Origin: Glomus cerebriforme
Taxonomy: Eukaryota > Glomeromycota > Glomeromycetes > Glomerales > Glomeraceae
Direction of reading: 5' to 3'
Assembly: GCA_003550305.1 (NCBI GenBank)
Contig: QKYT01000013.1
Coordinates: forward strand, 36,481 to 67,177
DNA length: 30,697 nt
A program made the position numbers and the translations under genes. Of the stretch, positions 1-11,900 are shown piece after piece. A model generated the notes under the pieces. It had not been told where the DNA came from. It searched no databases and was given only the letters and a program-made list of their open reading frames with translations. The stretch's first letter is position 1; each line of letters opens with the position of its first letter.

Positions 1-1202
1 ACGTTGGTTTACAAAGGGTTCATTGCGCAACACTTTTTTGGTGTTGAGCAACACATGGCGTATGTTTACACTTTATACGCCTGTTTAAAACTTCCTGATG
101 TTGTTTAACTGGAAGATGTAAAGTTTTGTATAAAATCTGAGATATAGAATGTTATTAGTTTATTGGAATCTTTAAAAAAGTAATTAACTTTAATCTAGGT
201 TCTCATTTCTCTTTCTTTAATAAAAAAAAATCTTTCTAAAGATAAAGTTAATATTAATTTTTTTATTGTCTAACTAATAATAATAAGAAATTCATGTAGC
301 TTTTATTTAGTTTTTTTAAGCTATTTATGAATTAATAGTAATATTAGAATAAAATTTAAAAAATAATTCACTTAAATAAAAACTAAATCTTATATATTTT
401 TTTAACCATCAAAAGTTCAGGTATTAGTATATCTTATTTAATTCTATAATTTAACAAAAATTTTAAAAACTATTATAGTAATAAATAAATAAAAATAAAG
501 GTATCAATGTTAATTTTATTAATATTGCATAAACTATATTTTTTTCCAAATTTTTGTTTTTGATCAGAATAATTAAATTTAATGTGTATATAATTTTAGT
601 TATTATTGAATTATCATTTACTATTAATACATAGGATGATTTATATAGTCAACTAACAGTTGTTAAATAATTGAAAGAACAATAGTTAAAAAAAAAATAG
701 ATGAGAATCAAAAAGAAAAAAAAATCAATAAGCCTGATTGGTTATATTTTTCTGTAATTATTATCAAATTTAGCCTTTTGTCAGAATACATCACAATTTA
801 TGGCACAATTTGTGAAATAATACTCTTAATATTCTTGCATTCATGACTGAACTTATTTACATGATTTTATAAGGTAAAAAATTTTTTTTTTTGCAATTAT
901 TATGTATGACTAAAATTTATTTTAACTTGATATAAAATTTGTGCTATCATGAATATATTTTTTATTTGTCAAAATTAAAAATATTTATAATAAAGCAAAA
1001 GTTGATTTACAAATTACATTTACATAATTTATCAATAGAAAAAAAGGTGTTAGAAGTTTCAATAATGTTTGCATATGATATAATGATATAATGATTTAAT
1101 TAATACTTTATATTTCAAAAAGTTATAATGTTTTTAAAGTCACAATAAAAAAAAAAATAAACAATTATTTCTTGAAAAATAGCGTCATAGACATGTTGAT
1201 CC
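1..1202. other. AT-rich upstream region, no gene seen
   Basis: No convincing coding exon was found on either strand. The sequence is dominated by A and T runs. The first 120 bases are less AT-rich and hold a short inverted repeat (GGCGTAT ... ATACGCC near 57-90). Since the transposon at 1208-4910 inserted downstream, this stretch was probably the original upstream region of the SYO1 homologue that now starts at 4977; that is an inference from the insertion structure. Confidence 0.5.
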
Positions 1203-1260
1203 TACCAGCATAGGTAAAAATCCGTGCGGTTATTGGCTAATTTATTTGTCACGTGATTCA
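1203..1260 (+). repeat. Left target duplication and left TIR
   Basis: TACCA at 1203-1207 is the left copy of the target duplication; the TIR begins at 1208. The TIR contains CACGTG at 1250-1255, matched by CACGTG at 4872-4877 in the other end. Confidence 0.8.
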
Positions 1261-4200
1261 ATTTTACGTGATCGGCAAATATATGTAACGCGTTATTTTA
1301 AAAAAGGAAAAAAGGCTTACTATAAAATCGGATATATATCACATAATAACATTTATTCAAATTTTTTACGGAAGCTCAGCTGCCTCAGCAGTCTTTTCTC
1401 AACCAAGATCCGGTTTCGGTTTGAACAGATCCGACTTTAGGTTAGACTTCTCTTAATAGCGATGACAAGAGGTTTTTATAAGCGAAATAATGGACCTTGT
1501 GCAGTTTGCGGACTGCAAAATATCAATGAAAAGTTCTGAAAATTAACCTCAGAGGCACTTACAAAAATGCAAAACAGTACTGCAGTTTCTTCACTAACAG
1601 TCCAATTGCAAGTGAATGATCAACTTTGTATAAAACATTATAATGAACTGGTTTCTTATAAGCGTAACATATCAAAATCCAAGAGAAAATGTGCTGATAA
1701 AGATTTATCTTACAAAGGAGCCAAAAATGTTTGTTTAAGAGAAGAGGTGTATTATGATTTATTGAATAATATAAGCAGTGTAGAAGTTTTACAGCAACGT
1801 GTTAAAGACTTAGAATTGGAATTGGGAGAATATATGACTAAGGCACAAGAAACTTTAACTAATGGTAATGTTAAATGCATTAGTGTATATGACATTATTA
1901 TTAATTAAATTAAATATGAATAGAAACCACAAGATTTTCACAATTCTTTGGCGATCAAGTGGCTCGTATGATGAGTATACTATACCAATATCAAAAAGAA
2001 GGGAATTTGCCTATTTTTGATCCAATAAAATTTGTGGAGTTAATCGAAAGTCGTGATATCAAGATGCGTGGTTTTTTTGATATTTTATTCCAATCCATGA
2101 ATCCTACGCAGAAAAATCAGGCAACACAACGGAAGCTTGAGCAAAAAGTAATGATGTTATGCTATCAAATGGCAGCATTGCGTAACAAACAAGTTAGTGG
2201 AACAAAAACGGCCGTAGGACTTCTCATGGTGGGGTCAGGAACTTCAAAAAATGGCATTAACACTTTAGCCAATATGGGGATGAGTTCAACATATCAAACT
2301 ACTTATAATACGCTTAAAAAAAANGCAGATAATCATANATTAAGCGTTTGTACATATATTAATAGTCATGTAAGCTTTTTTAAATTAAATTAATTTTAAT
2401 TTTAAAATCATAATACTAATTATATATTTTATTATANTCNAACAATCTTCTTATTGGTTGTATTGACGATTATCATAACCTTCACAGTACACGAATTCCA
2501 TCTGCAACATCTATTTCGCAAATATCACATATGGCGACCATATTGTTTAATAATATTGAGACAACTCCTATCCCCTATATTTCTCCAAATAGTACTTCTA
2601 TACATAATCCTAATGGAGTTGATGCCACTATTTTAAAGACAACACTTTGGGAGAATTATATGATTTCATTTGCCATGAGTTACAATTCATTGAAAACCGC
2701 AAAAGTATCGGACTTGACCCTCCTCGTGATGCTAAGTTGACCCCCCTTATTGTAAAATATATTATGCGGGTCAAGAACCTCCTGCATAAGGGTCAAGAAC
2801 GATACAATTGCTTGAAAACCTATTGGGTTCAATTACAAGATATTACCACTATGAACGAGTCAAGTCTTTTGGAATCATTAATAGTACACTCATATGATGC
2901 TGACCTTTTTGAAAGATATGGGCGCAAGTTCACTGAAATAAAACTGGTTGATCTTGTTGAATTAAATCTTAAAAATACGAAAGACTACCTACAAGCTACA
3001 AAGAGTTTTATTGAGTTAGTCTAAGTGCATTTGGTTATATTACAAAAATAATATAACTAACGTTAATATATTCATGTGTATTAGATTACCTGAAGTACAA
3101 GCATATTTGAATAATTACATTATTCCTATTCCTGCGGACTTCCCTGGACAACTCTATATTAGAAAAGCTATTGTGAAAAAACTGGAATCGGATAATTCAA
3201 ATATTCCAAAAGAAATTACTCACTTGCTACCATTTTTGGGACCTTTGCATCTTTCACTTAATACTAGAGAATCTGTTTTCTTAATATTTTGGGGATTTTT
3301 TGATTTAATGTATAGGAGAATATTTGGAATGAAAAAAAAGTTGGCAGCGAAACCAAAGCCATGGAGAATCAATTTACTGCTATATTTGGCTCATGCAGGC
3401 TGGCAACTAGTTAAAAAAATATGTAAAAGACCATTTTAAATTATCAAAAAATGTAGGATATTTAACATTTTTTGATCTTCTTGATAATTTAGTACCTTCT
3501 TCCTTGGATATTTATGCTACTTTGTTTCGTGGATACCATTTTGAAGAGTACATTTCTACAGCATTTCGTTTATGGACTGTAATGAGAAGATTTAATCGAC
3601 ATAACTATGATAAAATCTTACTGGCATTTCTGTCGGATATTCATTACTGGAAGCAAACACAACATCCCATTATCGATGCATTAAAAAGTAATTTAAATAA
3701 GTTTGATGAATATGTTGTAGAAAATTTCCATAGCTTATTACGACGACATACCAATGCCAAAGTATCAACAGCTGATTCGTTAAGGCGGGATGCTTTTTTT
3801 TTGGATCATTTTCGGCATGATAATCTATTTACCACTTCTTTTGAGCCAAAACGTGATTATCCCATATAAAAAAAAAAGATCTTGATAATCTAGTTAAAAA
3901 ACAGCTCTTTTTCTTTTAGATTTTTTTGATGAAATATGGAAAAATAATGGCCAAGTAGAAAAAAAATGGAGGGTAAAGTTAATAAAAAAACCTACTATTA
4001 TTTTCCTTACGTAATAGAATCACGATTTTCTACTGGTATATTACCTATTGGATATCATTCAGCAGTACCCCCAAGTAATGAAAAGTTCTGTGATCACGTT
4101 AACTGCGCAAATTTTACAAATGAAAATGAAGTATTAATTTGTGGCCATGCATATCATGAAGAATGCTTCCAAAAACTGGGTCTCCGATGTCACCATTGTT

Positions 4201-4910
4201 ATTCTTACCTAGCTACTTCTATTGATGAATTAACACAATCGTATAACAATCGGTTGCACATGGATGAAGATATAAATGATGAATTTGTTATAAAGAATGA
4301 AAAACAATTTGAAGACTGTGAAGTTGATAATGCAGAAACAATAAATATTCCTAAAACAATTGATATCGAATTAAGTGAAAAAATATTAGGTATTTTCTGT
4401 AAAGTTTGTAAAGTTTATTATTTAAATTTACCTAATAATTAAATAGCTTTTGCAGAAAATCGGATCCAAATATCTCCCACACAACAGCCATTGTGTGATA
4501 TTTCAAATTATTATCAACAGTCTAATTCGCTAAATAATATGGATGAAAATTTGCTAGCACGATTTGTATTATCTGAAACTGACAATACTCAAAGCACATT
4601 AGAATTTTTCCTTTAATAGGATGAAAAGAATTGCATAATAATGATTTTTTTCGTATGGAACGAAAGTAATAGTGGTTTTACAAGTATTTTTTTGTACATT
4701 TGTGGTTATTGTATAGGTTATTATATAGTTTATCGTATTGGACTAAAGGCTATTTACTGTATTATATAGGTTATTATATAATTACATAAGTAATAATTCT
4801 TAAAAAAATATTTTTGTAAATAAACGATGATATTGTAAGAGCAAAATTATTGGCTGATCAGTGTTGATCGTCACGTGAAAATTAGCCAATAGATGGATTT
4901 TTACCTATGC
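1208..4910 (+). mobile_element. 3.7-kb TIR transposon carrying a DUF6589-like transposase-type gene
   Basis: The ends are inverted repeats: the first 16 bases (GCATAGGTAAAAATCC) are identical at both ends. They are followed by a shared TATTGGCTAATTT block and a CACGTGA block, giving an imperfect TIR of about 50 bp. The element is bracketed by TACCA at 1203-1207 and 4911-4915, a 5-bp target-site duplication. The interior is occupied by one decayed multi-exon gene (1462-4616) and about 240 bp of AT-rich sequence after it. Ends, duplication and gene content together make this a cut-and-paste DNA transposon. The superfamily is not certain; the gene core resembles the fungal DUF6589 family, whose role as a transposase is my inference from this arrangement. 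Confidence 0.8.
1462..4616 (+). pseudogene. Decayed transposase-like gene: zinc-binding N-terminus, DUF6589-like core, C-terminal RING finger
   Basis: Pieces in order. The segment 1462-~1863 starts with ATG and encodes a Cys pair (CAVC) and later a CIKH pair, suggesting a zinc-binding N-terminus; an in-frame TGA at 1537 sits where Trp is likely. 1933-~2380 gives a conserved-looking core including VGSGTSKNGINTLANMG. 2454-2650 encodes an acidic CIDDYHNLH motif. A one-base frameshift near 2650 leads into 2650-3024. 3074-3439 has PFLGPLHLSLN. A second frameshift lies in an A-run near 3420. 3425-3869 ends with VVENFHSLLRR. 3966-4389 encodes a RING finger (C-x4-C, CGH, H-x2-C, C-x2-C). A 57-nt intron at 4390-4446 then joins phase-perfectly to a tail ending at TAA 4614-4616. 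DDYHNLH and ENFHS are candidate catalytic acidic positions (inference). Frameshifts, stop codons and Ns suggest it is inactive. Exact junctions near 1870-1935, 2380-2454, 3024-3080 and 3870-3966 are unresolved. Confidence 0.7.
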
Positions 4911-4915
4911 TACCA
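4861..4915 (-). repeat. Right TIR and right target duplication
   Basis: Reverse complement of the left end. The terminal 16 bases, 4895-4910, match exactly, then TTGGCTAATTT and CACGTGA blocks follow with small spacing differences. TACCA at 4911-4915 is the right copy of the target duplication. An ATG at 4893-4895 inside this TIR is in frame with the SYO1 homologue downstream. Confidence 0.8.
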
Positions 4916-4976
4916 TGATTTGATTGCCGATCCTCCTTTTAAATTTGATAATCTGAAGAATTTTACAATTTCAGAT

Positions 4977-7900
4977 ATGGGAAGAGTACCAAATAAAAAG
5001 AAATCCAGATCAGCAAAATCTTCAATTATGAACAATGTCTATAATTTAGATTTGGAAGATGAAGTAGATAATATTACTGACTCTCAAGTACATTCTTCGA
5101 GAAGTTTGGCTGCATTGCCAGTCATTAAACAGGTATGTTCCTACTTTATTGTTTATTACCAAACAATTTTCAAGTCGCAAAAAAAAAAAATTTTCAAATA
5201 ATTTCTCATTAGCTATTTTAACAGTTATCATCAGTTGATTCCACTGAACGTGCATGGGCAGCAAGTTGTGCGTCCAATCTAATAGCAGGCGAAGAGAATA
5301 TTCGTCGTCTCTTGTTATCAAAGAATCTCATAAGATTACTAATAGAACGGTTAACTGATGATGTTTATGAAGTAGTTTATGAGTGTATAGGTACATTAAG
5401 GTGAATATGCAGATCTAAATGATAGTTGAGATAAATTTTTTTTTAATCGGTAAATGAATTTTTTAAACAATCATTCTACATATAGGAACTTAACAGCTAT
5501 AGGAGAGTATGAAATATGTGCTGAAATGTTCAATAAGGATATTCTAACTCCTTTGATGATGCTTATCTCAAAAGTAATAATATAAATAATTATATAGACA
5601 AATCTTTGAGTTAATGAATTAGATATAATTGTTTTCTATATTTAATAGATATCTACAATTATTGATAATCTGTTAAAAGGGATTTCTTATGAATCTGATC
5701 CGATTGAAGGTGCAAGGAAAAATATATGGATTTTTACAGAAAATATTATTTGCATTTTATGGGCTTTGAGGTACCAAGAAAATAATTTAGAATATAATAT
5801 CTCATTTTGCATTAAAAAATATAATCTATCAATTTTTCAGTGAAACTTCACAGAAGGCACTTAGAAGGATTAATAATATGAATATAGTCCCTTTTCTAAT
5901 GGATTTCTTTACTCATATTGAAAAAATTCCACCAAAAACGGTTGTTGCTGCTGGTATATATAGCTAAAAGGTTGATCCAATTTTTACTCATTACAATACA
6001 CTTATATATTATTTAACCAATCAAGCACAATGTCTTCACACAATGACGGACGATAATTCGGACATATATATTCAGTTTCAACAAAACCCACAATATGCAC
6101 AAATATTGTTGAATGTTGTAAATCTTGAAATAAATGAAACGAGTACAAATTTGAACGATAATCATTTACTTATGAAAGTTTTGTGTTGTGGTAACTATTT
6201 TATATACAAACACTTTTCTCATTCTTGTTATTCATATCTAACACAGTAATAATCTTATTTATTATATAGGTGTTATTTTGAATCTCGATTCTATTATTAT
6301 TTCCACCGTTACCGAATCTGATTTTAACATACACATAATTAATTATTTAAAATCTTGTTTAGATTATGATATTGAAAGCGCTGCTAACGATTCTATAGAG
6401 TTAGCTTCGAATATAGTAAGTATATGTGATATATTTTTTAAAAATTTAATAATTTTATAGATTTTCTCCATCTTTCTCCTAATAGGGAACATCCAAGTTT
6501 GTAACAAAACATCCTAAAGATGATTTACCCACAGCAGAAGAGGTTCATCATTTGAATATTTCATATACATCCCGTATTTTGGAAATGGACTATTAATATT
6601 AAAACTTTCATCATAGGAAAAACTAATTAGTATAAATTCAAGATTAACGACATTGCAACTTGCCCTTGAACTATTGACAAAAATTTGTTTAGAATGGTTC
6701 TCTCAAGGTATTATCAAACTTATTTTTTTCAATGGAAAGTAAAAGATTTAATCTCCTTTTTTATTAAACCAGACGACGACAATCTCCAAGATGAAGCACA
6801 AAATGACTATGAAATCGTGACTGATAATTTCAATAAAATCATGGATATTGATGATTCAATATCGAATAATTACGATCAATCTCTTTTAAATAGACAAGAA
6901 CATCTAATTTTGAATACATTCGCCACTGATATAATCCCAAACCTTATCCGTCTATCTAGGCCAACTTCTCTTTCATATCCGGAGCAGTTGGGACATAATG
7001 TTATTCCTGTGAAGTCAGTTGCGCCTACAATCACAGAATCACTCGCAACGGTACATTTAAGAGCAGTGGAGTGTATGAACAATTTCTTTTTGGCAATGGT
7101 AGATATTGTTGAAGAAAAATGGTGGTTTATCAAACATCGAGATGCCGCTAAAGATACATGGACAAGACTTGTTGAAGTAGCAAAACTGGTTGCGGGTAAA
7201 GGTATAAAAGTTGGTGCAGAAGACCCAGGACAAAAAATGAGAGGCGCTGTATTAGAAGCTTTAATTGGATGTTTATGGACTTTGGCTAGAGGTTTAAACG
7301 GTGATTTGGTATATATTTTATAATTATTCATGATTAACGCAATTTAGCAATTATCTAAACTACTTGAAATACTTGATAAATATTATAAGCTACTTGCGGA
7401 AAACCAAATTCTAGCATTTATTCAATGTTATAAATCTACTATATCGGAATCCATGCGTGTTAAATTGATTGGCACATTGGGAGCAATTGCGAGGAGACAA
7501 AATGCGATAGAAGATAACAAGGCAATGGAACTTTTATACACACTTTCATTTATTTTTTAAGTTAAATTACTTTATTTGAACTAATTAAATTAATATTGTT
7601 TGTAAAATTTATAGTTGATCGGCACATTTTTAATTGAAATAATACAAGATTTGTCTCGAACGAATTCTCCTTCAATTGATTGCATCGCAGAATCTTTGAA
7701 CGCTATATATGATGTATATGCGGACAAGGATTTTGATTACGACGAACCTGTGTTTGTTCGTGAAGGTTACTTAAACATATTGGAAAGTATAGTTAATAAT
7801 GTTCATAATATGGTAAGGATTATACTGAAAAATGTAACTTATTTATTTAGAAACTTATGTATCATTTTATTTTTGTGTTAGGCTGAATCAATCGATAAGC

Positions 7901-7995
7901 AAAAATCACGTGACCAACGCTTCCGTATGGATGAAGTATATATTAATCTCGTTGCTTTCATTAAATATAAAAAAGACGAGCGATTTATTAAATAA
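4977..7995 (+). CDS. SYO1/HEATR3 homologue, nuclear import chaperone of the 5S RNP proteins
   Basis: ARM/HEAT-repeat adaptor that in yeast binds Rpl5 and Rpl11 and couples their import to 5S RNP assembly. Exons read: 4977-5132, 5225-5400, 5486-5573, 5649-5770, 5841-5953, 6026-6190, 6270-6415, 6486-(uncertain), 6617-6707, 6773-7308, 7348-7521, 7615-7812, 7882-7995. The N-terminus is basic (MGRVPNKKKSRSAK), as in HEATR3. Early repeats carry RNLTAIGEYEICAEM and an AAQCLHTMTDDNSD segment, and the C-terminus has IGTFLIEII, AESLNAIYDVYAD and a final YINLVAFIKYKKDERFIK; all match the family in order. Length is about 700 residues, close to HEATR3. Phases agree at every junction except around exon 8. 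The frame from 6486 meets TAA near 6594 before the next acceptor, so a donor at 6501 (15-nt micro-exon) or an assembly error is needed. The intron after exon 11 appears to use GC at 7522. An ATG at 4893 in the transposon end is in frame, but the conserved start is 4977. Confidence 0.88.
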
Positions 7996-8956
7996 GTTAT
8001 AATAATTCTAAAAATGAAGATATCAATAAAATTAATTTATTTGAAAGCAAATAAATTTATTAAAAAGCTAGTATCTTTATTAAATTTTTTACGAAAAAAA
8101 AAAAATTTAACTGGAAATAACTTTTTTTTTTTCCTTATAAAAAAAATCTTTTTTTTCGTCTTGATCGACGTATGTACGATTACGTAATTATGATAGAGTT
8201 TATTGAAGTTTGTATAATAAAAGTTTGTTTACGTAAAATGGATTAAGTGGCGAATCCTGATAATCATAAAAAGCTGACAAATTTCAATAAACGCGTTATT
8301 TTCATGTTTTAATAAACCAGACTAAAATTAAGTTTTAGGGTCCCATAAAAAAATTTTTTTTTGTAATTGATTATATAATATTTAATTCTTTTATTCACTG
8401 TGTTAACATTCACATTTAAGATCGCTAGCATTATATTATATAATATTATATAATTGACTCTGGGCCAACATTTTCTGCTTGATAATGGTGATGATCAACA
8501 TAGCATTTTACACAAGTACGTAATAAATGCATAAAATTTTCTGTGCGATGTTAAATTTGTGTAATATATATAATTTTTGCAGCCCAAATTCTCACTTATT
8601 TTTGGTTATGTGCAGCGAAAATCAAAAAATGTTAGGAAAATATTTGATTTTCACTCCTTGCATCTCCGCAGTCTATTTATTATTTTTTATTATGTACTTT
8701 ATTTATAAGGTTGACTTATTATCCACCAATTAAAAAAATATAAAGTTATCCAATTACATTTTTGTTGGGTTTTTTTTCATTTATTTGTACTATTAAATAG
8801 TTTTTAATTGCAAAATTTTACATCATAATAAATCATCAGATATATAATAAACACAAAAAACGTTTCAAAATTGTTCTGAGATTAGTGTTTTTTTATCATT
8901 ATTTTCGTGAATATAATTCAATATTTGCACTACATGCATATTTCATAAAAAATAAC
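7996..8956. other. Intergenic region between the SYO1 and INTS10 homologues
   Basis: Contains the presumed 3' untranslated region of the SYO1 homologue and the promoter and leader of the INTS10 homologue. Long T and A runs lie around 8090-8160 and 8340-8360. No convincing gene was seen. A short open stretch on the minus strand around 8450-8520 was not strong enough to call. Confidence 0.5.
8025..8030 (+). terminator. Candidate poly(A) signal of the SYO1 homologue
   Basis: AATAAA about 30 bases after the stop codon at 7993-7995. In AT-rich DNA such a hexamer is easily found by chance, so only the position supports it. Confidence 0.35.
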
Positions 8957-11900
8957 ATGAACACTTCAAAGTCACCATCTTTTCCTCCAACAAACTCTAC
9001 GAATACCGATTCCATCTCTACAACTAATGACTCAGTTGCTAATTCTACAAATACTAACTTTAATAATAAAAATGTTGCTTCTGAAGCAAGTCGAAAGGAT
9101 CTCACACACTATGTTAATAGAATTAATCAATTTTTAAATACAACTAGTTCAGTTCACACTGACGGAGACACAAGATTGCAACTTGCCATACAACATCTAT
9201 ACGAAGGTCTCGAATTTTATCCTGATGCATATGAGTTAAAGGTAATTATGTCTAGAATTTTAATAATAAAATGTACTTTCAATTAGGAATAATGTGTGTG
9301 GAGCTGAGATACTTTTTTATGCAAAGAACAATCATGACCAAACGCGTAAATTGATCTGCTTGTCAAATGAATTTTCATTTGAGTCTTCAAGCTGTCAAAT
9401 ACTTGCGTTCAGCGCCTAATTTGTTTTTTTCCCTTNTATTTTTTTTTTTTTTTTGTACCCGATGATGTGTTCATTATTCATTAGCTTTATATTGTATAAA
9501 TAGTTGACTTTTCTCAATTTTGGATTCAATCAAACATAACAAATTTACATTAACACAGTTCCTATCCCACAAAATATCAATCAAAGAAGGTGACATGTCT
9601 CAAGCAATTGAATCTTTTGTTGAACTGTGAGTTTCTACTCCCTTTTCATTTCTCATTATTAAATATGTAAAACATATTCAACATTAAATTGATATATAAT
9701 TTATCTCGCAAAAAAAAAAAAACAAAATCTTTTATAGACGAAGACTTTTCCCTAATCATGAGCCGTTGAACGAATACCTAGTTCAAATAACTCATTCAGT
9801 ACGATATCAATCTACGGACGATAATTTTAGTGAGTAAAAAATTATAACACGTTAATAATCTGTGTCCAAGAATGTATTTGAAAATTTTGATTTCAAAATG
9901 AGTTAGATAATTGAATTCATATAGTGAATCAAGAAGTCGAATGAAATAATGTATATTTGAATATATATATATATATATATATATCAATTTATCAGGTTTG
10001 CGAGCGATAGTTACAGAATAATCGCGTCAAAATATGAAATATTAGCTTCGTAATGATGAGGTGATTGTTTCAGAGTAACTGAATTAAAGGTTCCCCTACC
10101 TTGGGTATACCCTTTCTAGAAAAGCATAATGAAACGATCGATTCTCAAATATGTGCTCCTGACATTAATTTTATTCCAAATATCTTACCAAAAGATTGTT
10201 CTTTTTTTTATTTACGTTTTAGTGTTCTTTCTTAAACTTCCAGCACGAACTCAAAAAGAGATATTAAGTCATAGTGCAGGTAATACTTTTAGAATACTAT
10301 ACTTTTTAGAAAATAATTATACGTGTATGTTTAATTTTTTGTCTTTTTAAACAATATTTTAGAGTACCACGAAATGAACGGCGAATATTTAGACGCATGT
10401 AGAATATACGTTTTACTTCTAAAAGCATACCCAGAAACTGTCGCTTTTTATGGGGTAATTTAATTTCATGATCCTAGATTTTTACTTATTCAATTAAATA
10501 CCGAACATGATATTATTAATCATCTCATTATTTTCTACTTTATTTGGAATTTAATTATTTTGATGGCGATAATTTAATAATAATTATTATTTATATTTTT
10601 ACTTTTTAATAAATAAAATGGAAGTCACATGCTGCTCAATTGGCAATTAAATGCGAAAACAAGAATCAGCCGTTATCTGTTTCCAATCCTTACCGAAAGA
10701 TATTAGGTTAGTAAACATTGTGTTAATTATTGTTAATTATCAATCACAGACTTATTGTTAAACATTTAGCATTATAAACTTCCCCTCGCATGTTCACACA
10801 TCTATTTGGGGTTACCATTAATTTGTTTAATTTGAACGGTGACTTAATTTTTCTTTCCAAACGCGACCAAAAGTGGAAGATATTTTGCCCGAAATTCTCC
10901 ACCAAAAAATCTTGGTATATGATAATAGTCTTCCGCCAGAAATTCAAATTTATCAACCGAAAACTTCTAAAACCTTATCCACATCTTCAACGCTGCAACC
11001 GAATTCTGCTCAATCCCGTTTACATGTCACTTATAACCAACTGAAATCATGGCTTGAAAGGGCACAAGGTTTTTATATCGCCATCAAAGATTGGAAAAAA
11101 TTGTTCGAAGTTTCATTAGGAGTAATGGATAGCTGTGGGTACTTGAGATTTGAAAGGTACTTTCATTGTAATGGTAGGGGTTAATTAACCCGCAGATTTA
11201 AATCTTTATTTATTTATCATTCTTAATATCAATTTTTATGATTTTCAATATTTGAATATATTTTAGCTCTCACAGAACAACTATGGTAGATCTTTTTGAC
11301 GATTCTCATAAATTACCGTCGAAATTATTTTCCCTCTTGAATCAAAAACAAGCGACTCCGGTTAATCAACCGTTTATGATGCATGATTCAGCACCACACC
11401 CTTTTGCAGTGTCTATAGGAATCGCATGTTTTGTGTTATGTTGTCATGAATTTTATGAATATGTAGCCGGACTAAAAAGTATGAAGGTTTTTCTTTTTTT
11501 TTAAAAAAAAAAAATAAAAAAAAAATAAAATAAAAATACAAATAAAAAAAATGAAAAAATAAATGAAAAAAAAGATTCTCATCATAATACATTTTATTTG
11601 TAATTATTTGAAGGTAAACGAACGTGTTTAATACCTGTCTTTCCTATCGGACAATTAACTGTCACGGCACCTCCCTCGCCGCCCCAATCTACATTTACTT
11701 CTCCCATAACCAGTCAGTCAACATCTTGTTCTTATATTCATCACCTTTCCTGTGATGATCAGTGTGAGACGAGAGTTAACAAAAGGAGGCGGCTGAGCGT
11801 TAGCTTTCTATTATCAAAAGAGTCTAACGAAAAAGCTGATATTGGTGGTGGATCAGAATGTGAAAATTATATTGATAATTTAGGAATAAGATCAAAGTAT

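Noticed and set aside
1..120. Possible end of a minus-strand gene
   Set aside because: About 30 open codons with a basic composition, but the frame is stopped upstream and no neighbouring exon supports it.
6876..7331. Long minus-strand open frame of 151 codons
   Set aside because: It is the antisense of SYO1 exon 10, which has clear family similarity and consistent splice phases.
8450..8520. Minus-strand stretch with a Cys pair and His run (CVKCYVDHHHY)
   Set aside because: Only about 22 codons are open, no upstream exon with a matching phase was found, and it matches no family I know.
8527..8733. Small plus-strand open frame in the intergenic region
   Set aside because: Composition follows AT-rich background, with hydrophobic residues from TTT/TTA codons, no recognisable motif and no splicing partners.
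10129..10350. Open frame with a hydrophobic start
   Set aside because: It runs from intron 3 through exon 4 into intron 4 of the INTS10 homologue; only 10223-10279 is coding.
10744..11044. Open frames on both strands around INTS10 intron 6
   Set aside because: They are shadows of exon 7 and of the intron at 10707-10873; the phase-correct junction at 10706|10874 matches the family sequence.
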